Of a DNA stretch of 64,000 bases, positions 15,642-23,300 are shown one piece after another. A program made the position numbers and the translations under genes. The DNA is from Alphaproteobacteria bacterium (GTDB lineage Bacteria > Pseudomonadota > Alphaproteobacteria > Rhizobiales > Xanthobacteraceae): positions 1 through 64,000 of the forward strand of contig JAPLPD010000111.1 of NCBI GenBank assembly GCA_026400395.1. The letters are read 5' to 3'. The notes below the pieces were generated by a model. The model saw nothing but the letters and a program-made list of their open reading frames with translations. It ran no database searches and had not been told where the DNA came from. Position 1 is the first letter of the stretch. The number at the start of each line of letters is the position of its first letter.

Positions 15642-16151
15642 CTACCGCGCGCTGACGAGCCCTGAAATGGAGCCTTCGCGCTTCGGCAATGCGTCGATCA
15701 GCACCACCGCCAGCCGGCACGGCTGGTCGCTGCGGTTCCTCCATGCGTGATATGTGCCGCGCTGGATCAGAACGTCGCCAGCTCGAAGCGTGACGAACTG
15801 GGTGTCATCGACGAACATGTCGATCTGGCCCGCGACGCAGATGACGTAGTCGACCGTGTCGGTGCGGTGTAGGCCGTCCGCCTCATTGCCGGGCAGGAAC
15901 TCCATCATAGTGAAACGGCTGCCGCCGCTCGGCGGAGCGGAGCCTAGGATGCGGGCGCCTTCATCTTCATCGCCCAGTATTTGAGTGGGGGTGGCATCGG
16001 TCGACCACATCAGCGTCGAGGATATCTTGGGATCGGGAAATTTGTGATTGGTCGCATCGCTGTCGACCCAGATCACGGGCTTGCAGTCGGCGTCGTGCTT
16101 GGTGACGATGCGCCGAAATTTCGGCTGAGGTCGTTGTTCTGGCTGCGCCAC
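15642..16151 (-). CDS. Cupin-domain protein
   Basis: A 169-residue cytoplasmic protein with one cupin barrel in the second half: FTMMEFLPGNEADGLHRTDTVDYVICVAGQIDMFVDDTQFVTLRAGDVLIQRGTYHAWRNRSDQPCRLAVVLIDA. The first cupin motif keeps a His (GLHRTDTVDY) and the second keeps TYHAW, so a metal site is possible though not classical. The N-terminal half (TNHKFPDPKISSTLMWSTDATP) is found in cupins near aromatic and gallate-like degradation genes. It lies 71 bases downstream of the M24 gene on the same strand. It could be an enzyme or a ligand sensor; I cannot tell which. Confidence 0.83.
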   Translation of the reverse strand: MAQPEQRPQPKFRRIVTKHDADCKPVIWVDSDATNHKFPDPKISSTLMWSTDATPTQILGDEDEGARILGSAPPSGGSRFTMMEFLPGNEADGLHRTDTVDYVICVAGQIDMFVDDTQFVTLRAGDVLIQRGTYHAWRNRSDQPCRLAVVLIDALPKREGSISGLVSAR

Positions 16152-16222
16152 ACTGTGCTCCCCGGCTTGTTTTGATCCTGTCGTGTGAACAGATGCGGCG
16201 GTTGCCGGCGATCGAGGGCGAT

Positions 16223-17443
16223 CTAGCCGACTCTTTGCAATTCCTGAGAGAACGCATGAAGGGAGCGAGCTCCGGTGTCGGTGATCACCACGGTGTCGGC
16301 GAACACAGCGCCGGTCTCGCCATTACGCCATTTCGGATCGAACAGGTCGATGTTGAAGGCGAACACCATCCCGGTCTTGAACTCGCCACCGATCGTTGCC
16401 AGCGCGGCTTGATCGGCCTTGAGCGCGTGGAAGCGATAACGGGGATACTCCAGCGAGGCAAGGCCATGTCCGTGGATACCAGTCTCGCAAATGCCTAGCT
16501 TGGCATCGTCGATGACGTGCTTCACCTTGTTCATGCAGTCGACGATGGACTTGCCGGGGCCGAACAGTTCCATGCCGCGGCGGAAAGCTGCGAGGCAACC
16601 GTCATGGATACGCTGCGTCTCCTTGTCCGGCTCACCGAGGCAGAACGTGCGCTCCACGTGGGTGAAGTAACCGCCGATCTTCGGATGGATCTCGCAGATG
16701 ATAAGGTCTCGCGCCTCCATCGGCCGCGTTGTTGGCAACCGGAATGGATGCGGTAACGGATATCGATCGCAGGCCCAGAGGAACAGCGTCGGCTCCTCGC
16801 CGCCGTCGGCAAGCATCGCCTCCATCATGCCGGCATGCACTTCAGATTCGCGAACGCCCGGCCGCGCGCGATTGCTGCAGGCTTGCAGCATCTTGTCGCC
16901 AAGCGCAGCTGCCTTTTCGAGCTGAGCGATTTCCTCGGCGCTCTTGATCGACCGCGTCGTCTCCAGCAGATCGCCGAGATCGACGAAGCGCACATTCGGT
17001 AGAGCCGACTTGACTGACTCGTAGATGCTGTGGGGCAGCCAGCCGTCCGGATCGAGAGGCCCGGCGAGGCCGTCCATGCCGATTGTTGCGCGCTCGAGGC
17101 CCATTTCCTTCAGACGCGTGACCACCGTCTCCGCCCATGTGCCGCGGCGGGACCGTACGTCGCCGACCCAGTCCTGGGCGCGCTTCCAGTATTCGACGAA
17201 GGTAGGCATGAAGACGAAGGATGTGGGCTCGCCTTCCAACGGGAAGATCAGCGTGTTGTTCTCCGCATTGCCGCCGATCGGACAAAGATAGCGGGCGTTG
17301 GCGGTCGTGAAGTCCCACATCGCGGGCCAGCCCCAAAGGACGAGGCACTCGATGCCCTGTGCGCGCATCTGCTTGCGCGTGATGGACCAACGTCTGTCAC
17401 GCTCGGCCATGGACATGCGGGGCAGCTCGAGGCGATCACGCAT
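16223..17443 (-). CDS. M24 (pita-bread fold) hydrolase lacking most metal ligands
   Basis: About 406 residues with an N-terminal creatinase-type domain and a C-terminal M24 domain. The ATG at 17443 (MRDRLELPRMSMAERDRRW) is chosen over the track start, which overlaps the upstream flavoprotein further. Compared with the standard M24 ligand set Asp-Asp-His-Glu-Glu, this protein has Glu (IICEIHP), His (GGYFTHVERTF), a His-rich HGHG segment, Asn (MVFAFNID) and Ala (GAVFADTVVIT). Four of five ligands are therefore altered. Creatinase is the known precedent for a metal-free member, so an amidohydrolase-like reaction on a small C-N compound is more likely than peptidase activity. The second M24 gene in this window, near 55 kb, keeps all five ligands. 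Confidence 0.88.
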   Translation of the reverse strand: MRDRLELPRMSMAERDRRWSITRKQMRAQGIECLVLWGWPAMWDFTTANARYLCPIGGNAENNTLIFPLEGEPTSFVFMPTFVEYWKRAQDWVGDVRSRRGTWAETVVTRLKEMGLERATIGMDGLAGPLDPDGWLPHSIYESVKSALPNVRFVDLGDLLETTRSIKSAEEIAQLEKAAALGDKMLQACSNRARPGVRESEVHAGMMEAMLADGGEEPTLFLWACDRYPLPHPFRLPTTRPMEARDLIICEIHPKIGGYFTHVERTFCLGEPDKETQRIHDGCLAAFRRGMELFGPGKSIVDCMNKVKHVIDDAKLGICETGIHGHGLASLEYPRYRFHALKADQAALATIGGEFKTGMVFAFNIDLFDPKWRNGETGAVFADTVVITDTGARSLHAFSQELQRVG

Positions 17444-19325
17444 GAGGTAAGCTCCGTTGAATTTCAGGCGCGTTCCAATGGCTCGGGTTCGGCGCGCCCT
17501 GCCGACGAACAAGTTTTCGGCGTCGCGGTTGCGGTGGCAGGAAACCTTCCAGGTCGGCTTTGATCAACAGCGCAGTGTAGTGCGAATACGCCCGCGCCGC
17601 TGGAAACCCGCCGCCGACCACGAAGAAACCCTCCTGAGCGGTTCGAGCGTACATGTTGCGGAGTTCGCCGTCGGCGCCGATCCCCCAGATCGGGCCGACG
17701 CGGTCGGCCATGTCATCGCCGAACATGGCGCGGACAGCCTCCTGGAGCGGCTGATAGCCCGTCGCGAGCACGAGAATATCGGCGTTCACCGGGCTACCGT
17801 CGGAGAACATTACTTTGTTCTTCGTCAGCCTCTCAATTTCGACACCGACCTTTAACTTGATCTTTCCCTGGATGATCAGATCGGATGCGCCGACGTTCAA
17901 GTAATAGCCGGACTGGGAGCGCAGCAATTTCAGGAAATAGCCGGTGTCATCTTCACCGTTATCGAGCAGAAAGCCAACCTTCATCAAGCCGGCGAGCAAT
18001 TCTTTGTCTTCTTCCGCCATCTGTCGGCTCAACGGACGGTGCAGCCGCGCCAGCAGATCGTAGGGCACCGAGCCGGTCATCAAGTCGGTGTCGGCGATCG
18101 GCCGAACCCCTTCGTTTCGGCGATACATCTCGTAGGCGCGAACCGAACTGGGCTCGAGGCTCACGACCGTGACCGACGAGCGTTGCAACATGGTCACGTC
18201 GGCGCCCCGCAGGTGCAGATTCTGCGCGATATCATGCCCGCTGGTGCCGGCGCCGACAACGACAACCGACTTGCCTTTGACGTCCAGATCGTCGGAGTCT
18301 CCGCTGGAGTGAAGGATCGTTCCGCCGAATTCCTCCATTCCCTTTAGCGCGGGGATGTTCGGAATGCCGCTGACGCCCATCGCCATGATGACGTGGCGCG
18401 GCCGCATGGTCTTGATGTTGCCGTCCGCGAGCCGCAGCCGCACCGTCCATCGCTTGTTCGAATGAACGTACTCGCCGCCCAGGAACGAGGTGCTGGTCCA
18501 GACATTGAGCTCCATGCTCTCGGCATAGAACTCAAACCAATCCGCCAGCTTGTCCTTGGGGAGAAACACCGGCCACGTGTCTGGAAACGGCATGTATGGA
18601 AAATGGTTCATGCAGATTTCATTATGCAGCTTCAGCGAGTGATAACGCTTGCGCCAGACATCCCCGATCCGTTCGGATTTATCGACCACGAGCGTGCTGA
18701 TGTTAAGCTGACCGAGCCTGGCCGCCATCATCAGCCCGGATTGTCCAGCGCCGATGATGATGACGTCCGGATCTTTGTGCCTGAATTTGCGCGTTGCGTT
18801 TCTTTGATCGAGCCAGTTTTCTAGCCCGCGTGATGAGACGCGCATGTCTTCACGCAGGCGGTTTCGTCCAACGGCTTCTGGAAAAGCCTTCAACTCCCTC
18901 ATAGTGGTCAGGATGGTGAACGCTTTCGGAGCTTCGAGTGGGTTCGGATCTGCAACCAGCCTGACAAAGCCGCGACCAAGGGCGACGTTCGTCTCGAACC
19001 CGAAGAAGAATTCAAGTGTCTCGCTGTGATCGCCGATGGCGCCGGCCCAAGGTTCTCCCTCCAGTAGAAAGTTACGCGGTGTCGTGGCATCCACGGTGTG
19101 GCGCAGCCACGATTCAACCTCGCTCACACCGTGAAGCGTTCTGAAATCCCAATCGAACGTTAGAAGATCGCGCCAATAGCCATCGTGGTGCATCAGCGCA
19201 GTCACCGCTGCAGATTTTCTCTGCTCCAGCGTCGCTCTCAACGTGGCCAGCCATGCTCGGGCGATCGGACGCTGTTCCCCTGATGATGTGCCGCGCCAGC
19301 TCCCCACGGTAGTCCCCTTCTTCAT
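17436..19325 (-). CDS. FAD-dependent monooxygenase (FMO/BVMO-like) with N-terminal NTF2-like domain
   Basis: A 629-residue protein. Residues about 25-150 resemble an NTF2-like fold (ALMHHDGYWRDLLTFDWDFRTLHG, then a beta-rich part). The rest is a two-dinucleotide flavoprotein: DVIIIGAGQSGLMMAARLG for FAD, GDVWRKRYHSLKLH, FGGTILHSSG as the FMO/Baeyer-Villiger fingerprint F.G...H, VVVVGAGTSGHDIAQNL for NAD(P)H, and VLATGYQPL. It should hydroxylate or insert oxygen using NADPH and O2. It begins the minus-strand run and overlaps the M24 gene by eight bases. The C-terminus (PQPRRRKLVRRQGAPNPSHW) looks unusual and may reflect a late frame change, but the catalytic domains are complete. Confidence 0.9.
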   Translation of the reverse strand: MKKGTTVGSWRGTSSGEQRPIARAWLATLRATLEQRKSAAVTALMHHDGYWRDLLTFDWDFRTLHGVSEVESWLRHTVDATTPRNFLLEGEPWAGAIGDHSETLEFFFGFETNVALGRGFVRLVADPNPLEAPKAFTILTTMRELKAFPEAVGRNRLREDMRVSSRGLENWLDQRNATRKFRHKDPDVIIIGAGQSGLMMAARLGQLNISTLVVDKSERIGDVWRKRYHSLKLHNEICMNHFPYMPFPDTWPVFLPKDKLADWFEFYAESMELNVWTSTSFLGGEYVHSNKRWTVRLRLADGNIKTMRPRHVIMAMGVSGIPNIPALKGMEEFGGTILHSSGDSDDLDVKGKSVVVVGAGTSGHDIAQNLHLRGADVTMLQRSSVTVVSLEPSSVRAYEMYRRNEGVRPIADTDLMTGSVPYDLLARLHRPLSRQMAEEDKELLAGLMKVGFLLDNGEDDTGYFLKLLRSQSGYYLNVGASDLIIQGKIKLKVGVEIERLTKNKVMFSDGSPVNADILVLATGYQPLQEAVRAMFGDDMADRVGPIWGIGADGELRNMYARTAQEGFFVVGGGFPAARAYSHYTALLIKADLEGFLPPQPRRRKLVRRQGAPNPSHWNAPEIQRSLPHA

Positions 19326-19755
19326 AGCCCGATAGGCAACAAACCGCCCCTAGTCTGGGGCACCCAAGCTTTGCGTCTGGGATAACGGCAAGGCCCTGCG
19401 AAAGAATGCAGCAAGCTCAACGAGCCGACTTGAGATGCAGGGGAAGGCGCCAGGAAGTGCCATCGAGGCGTTCGTTCCATATTCCTGAATCAGATTCCAA
19501 AATTTCATGGGGTGATCGACGTGTCAATTCCAGCTGGAACTGCTGCGTGTGCGCCGAAGCCCGCGACGCAGGTTTGACGGGATGACCGGCACCAAGATGC
19601 GCGACGATGAACATCCGACCTAGATGGGTGCGGGCAAGCATGGGGTTCGATAACAATTTCACAAAACTGCGCTTTGGTTTTTTGTGTTCAGCCAAGTGTT
19701 TCCAGCTCGAGGTCCGGTTCTGAATGCGAAAATCTATGATACTAAGCGCAACGCT
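19326..19755. other. Non-coding stretch before tRNA-Arg
   Basis: 430 bases with no convincing gene. The minus-strand ORF covering it (19417-19932) reads through the antisense of the tRNA (TPAGLEPATCRLEGDCSIQLSYGA) and is a known kind of false ORF. Its distal part (HEILESDSGIWNERLDGTSW) could be a worn gene fragment, but I do not recognise it. The 80 bases before the tRNA are more AT-rich and presumably hold its promoter. Confidence 0.5.
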
Positions 19756-19832
19756 GGCCCCGTAGCTCAGCTGGATAGAGCAGTCGCCTTCTAAGCGACA
19801 GGTCGCAGGTTCGAGTCCTGCCGGGGTCGCCA
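19756..19832 (+). tRNA. tRNA-Arg (anticodon TCT)
   Basis: A complete cloverleaf can be drawn. The acceptor GGCCCCG pairs with CGGGGTC (one G-U), the D arm is GCTCAGCTGGATAGAGC, and the anticodon arm GTCGC-CTTCTAA-GCGAC has anticodon TCT. The T arm is GCAGG-TTCGAGT-CCTGC, followed by discriminator G and an encoded CCA. It reads AGA codons, which are rare in high-GC genomes. tRNA-Arg genes are common integration targets for genomic islands, and this one separates the decayed catabolic region from the intact right side. Confidence 0.95.
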
Positions 19833-19949
19833 ACTTCAAATTCAAAATAATATTGCTTCCGAAAAGTGTAACCCGGCATGTTACCCCAGAGGCTCGGTTC
19901 GCTTTTGTACTCGTTTTACTTGTTCCTAACATATTGAAATATAGTCATA

Positions 19950-20019
19950 ATTTCAGCCCTCGAAATTCTAGACCTTCAGCTTAGAAGGCTGATGCTCTAT
20001 CCAACTGAGCTACGGGGCC
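19950..20019 (-). pseudogene. Truncated tRNA-Arg(TCT) remnant, inverted relative to the intact copy
   Basis: Reading minus from 20019: GGCCCCGTAGCTCAGTTGGATAGAGCA and then TCAGC-CTTCTAA-GCTGA give a perfect acceptor 5' strand, D arm and anticodon arm with anticodon TCT. After that, neither a T arm nor a matching acceptor 3' strand (expected CGGGGTC-like) appears in the AT-rich sequence that follows. The molecule is therefore cut shortly after the anticodon arm, which is a typical attachment-site break. Its 5' half closely matches the intact tRNA at 19756 but differs in the anticodon stem (TCAGC against GTCGC), so it comes from a related but not identical gene. Confidence 0.75.
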
Positions 20020-20351
20020 AAGCTTTGGCTGCGCCGCTCGCCGGGCGCAGGCCATGCATATCACATTCCGCCGGGAGCGGTCCGCAGGCTTTCGCCACGG
20101 TGGACAACGGTTCCATGGACGGTCGGTCACCGGTTTGAACCTGACCCGCGCCGTGACCGACCCATACACTCGGAGCTGCGGCGCCGCCGTGTCGGCCGGA
20201 AACCCAGGATGGATCAAGCGGATACCCCCTGCATATCGGCCAGCAAAGGTCCGGTGTTACTCGGTCAAGACCTGGACACGATTCAGGATTGTGCTTGGAT
20301 GGTCGCCCCTTCGGAAATTTCCCGTCGAAGGGGGTAGGAGGAATTTGGCCC
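20020..20351. other. Upstream region of the alpha-2-macroglobulin gene
   Basis: About 330 bases with no gene of its own. Plus-strand ORFs beginning at 20054 and 20289 are extensions or shadows, and the minus ORF ending GPVAQLDRASAF is a translated tRNA remnant. It presumably contains the promoter of the A2M-pbpC operon, and it ends with the inverted repeat listed separately. Confidence 0.5.
20306..20333 (+). repeat. Inverted repeat just before the A2M ribosome binding site
   Basis: CCCCTTCG and CGAAGGGG form perfect eight-base arms around the 12-base spacer GAAATTTCCCGT. The right arm ends two bases before the GGAGG-type ribosome site, about 18 bases from the ATG. It may be an mRNA hairpin limiting translation of the long downstream gene, or a DNA operator; the sequence alone does not decide. 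Confidence 0.5.
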
Positions 20352-23300
20352 ATGTTCGCGAATATCCGCGTCGGCCTGGTTGCCGCGCTCGTCAGTATTG
20401 CGTCCATTTCACTGGGTTTAATTCCGGCGTCAGCCGCCGGCAAAGCCTTTCAGCGCGGCGAACTCGACGAAGCCGCGATTAAACTCGAAGCTGAGATCAA
20501 GACCGATGCCGGCTCGCCGGGCAAAGCGGTCGCGCAACTGCGCCGCGACGCCGACGCGGCGTTCCAGAAGAACGACGTGCGCAGCGGCATCGTCATCCTC
20601 GGCCAGATCATCGCACAGGTTCCCGACGACAGCGCCACCTGGTTGCGGCTCTCCCGCGCGATCCAGCAGATTCGCGTGGTGATTGACCGCGATCGTACCG
20701 CGATGCTCGAACGCGCGGGCACCGCCGCTTATATCGCCTATCAGCGGGCCAAGAACCGCGGGGAGGAGGCCGACGCGCTGGTTATAATCGGGCGAAGTTT
20801 CGGCGACCGCCAGGTCTGGCGCCCGTCACTTGATGCGCTGCGGCTCGGTCTCGAATTGCGCGAGACCGCCGACGTTCGCGCGCTCTACGAGAAGATGCGC
20901 GAGGATCACGGCTTCCGCATGCTCGACTACACCATCGACGCGGATTCGGCGTCGCCGCGCGCCTGCTTCCAGTTCTCCGAGTCGCTACCGGAAAAGCGCG
21001 TCGACTTCTCGCCGTTCGTCGCGGTGGCCGGCATGGACAAGCTCGCGCTGTCGGCCGACGACAAGCAACTCTGCGTCGAGGGCTTGAAGCATGGCGAACG
21101 CTACAGCGTGACGTTGCGCGCGGGTCTGCCATCGACCGTCAAAGAGTCGCTGGCGAAATCGGCCGAGCTTACGATCTACGTGCGCGACCGCAAGCCGATG
21201 GCGCGTTTCGCCGGCAAGGCTTACGTGCTGCCGCGCACCGGCCAGCGCGGCATTCCGCTGGTCAGCGTCAATACCAAGGCGGTCAATGTTTCAGTTTACC
21301 GCATCAGCGACCGAAACCTGATCGAGACCGTGCTCGGCCGCGACTTCCAACGCAATCTTTCTCCCTACGAGATCGAACGGCTGACCGACAGCCGCGGCAT
21401 CAAGGTGTGGAGCGGTGAACTTGCCGTTGAGCAGACCCAGAATGCCGAGATCACCACCGCGTTCCCGGTCGATCTGGCGGTCGGTGACATGGCGCCCGGA
21501 GTCTATGTGATGACGGCGCAGGCCAAGGGCACGACCTCCGAAGACTACGACGATATGTCGACCCAGTGGTTCATCGTGTCCGACATGGGGCTCGCTGCCT
21601 ATTCCGGCACCGACGGCATCAACGTGTTCGTGAATTCGCTCGCCTCCACCGAGCCCAAGGGCCAGGTCGAGGTGCGGCTGATGTCGCGCGGCAATGAAGT
21701 GCTCGGCACCAAAAAGAGCGACGCCAACGGCCGCATAGCCTTCGAGGCGGGACTGTCGCGCGGCGAGGGGGCGCTGGCGCCGGCCATGCTGGTCGCGACC
21801 GACGCGAAGGGCGACTATGCTTTTCTCAATCTGAAAGGCCCGGCATTCGATCTGAGCGACCGCGGCGTCACCGGCCGCCCGGCGGCGGCGGGGCTCGACG
21901 CCTTCGTCTATACCGAACGCGGCGTCTATCGCTCGGGCGAAACCGTGCATGTCATGTCGCTGTTGCGCGATGCGCAGGGTGGGGCGGCTTTGAATCTTCC
22001 GCTCACGCTTGTGGTCGAGCGGCCCGACGGCATCGAGTATCGCCGCGTCGCGGTGCCCGATCAGGGGGTCGGCGGTCATGCGCTCGACGTGCTGATCAAT
22101 TCGGCTGCCTCGACCGGCACCTGGCGCGTGCGCGCCTTCACCGATCCGAAGCGCCCGGCCATCGGTGAGACGACCTTCCTGGTCGAAGACTACGTGGCAG
22201 ACCGGCTGGAGTTCGATCTGGCTGCGCCGGAAGGCAAGATCGCCCGCAATGCGCCCGCCAAGCTCACGGTCGATGGCCGCTATCTTTACGGTGCGCCAGC
22301 CTCGGCTCTCGACCTTGAAGGCGAGGTCGTGATCGGACTGGCGAAAGAGCGGGCAGGACTCGCAGGCTATAAGTTCGGTCTTTCCGACGAGGAGATCGAG
22401 ACCAGCCGCAAGCCGCTCGAAGACCTGCCGCAGACCGACGACAAGGGTAAGGCGAGCTTCGAGGTGTCTCTCGACAAGGTGCCGACAACGTCACGGCCCT
22501 TGGAGGCCAAGGTGATTGTGCGGCTCGCCGAATCCGGTGGCCGCGCGGTGGAACGCACCATCACGCTGCCGGTGCTTGCGTCCGGCAATATGATCGGTGT
22601 GAAGCCGCTGTTCTCCGGCCGCTCGCTCGGCGAGGGCGAGAACGCCACCTTCGACGTCGCGCTGGTCGCGCCGGACGGCAAGATGCTGTCGGGTCAGGGT
22701 CTGCGCTTCGAACTGCTCAAGGTGGAGTCGCGTTACCAGTGGTATCGCCGCGACGGCCGCTGGGACTACGAGCCGATCAAGCGCACCCGCCGCGTCGCCG
22801 ACGGTCGTATCGATGTGACGCCCGACAAGCCGGCACGCATCTCGGCGCCGGTGCAGTGGGGCCGCTATCGCCTGGAGGTGTCCAGTGCCGACCCGGACGG
22901 GCCGATGACTTCCATGGGATTCGACGCCGGCTGGTACACCGAAGCGACCGCCGATACGCCGGACATGCTGGAGATCGCGCTCGACAAGGCCGAGTACAAG
23001 GCGGGCGAGTCGATGACGGTGGCCGTGGTGGCGCGTGCCGCCGGCCGCGTTACGCTCAACGTGATGGGCGACAAGCTTCTCAGTTCCGTGACCCAGGAGG
23101 TGACGCCCGGCACAGCGCGGATCAAGTTGCCGGTCGGCTCGGACTGGGGCACCGGCGCCTATGTGGTGGCGACCCTGCGCCGTCCGCTCGACGCCCAGGC
23201 CCAGCGCATGCCGGGCCGCGCCATCGGCGTGCAGTGGTTCTCCATCGACCGCAAGGCGAAGACGCTGGCACTCGATATGAAGCTGCCGGCGCTGCACCGT

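Noticed and set aside
19417-19932. Minus-strand ORF of 171 residues over the tRNA
   Set aside because: Its core TPAGLEPATCRLEGDCSIQLSYGA is the antisense translation of tRNA-Arg, a well-known false ORF.
19981-20217. Minus-strand ORF ending GPVAQLDRASAF
   Set aside because: The ending is a translated tRNA 5' half; the rest is arginine/proline-rich shadow sequence.
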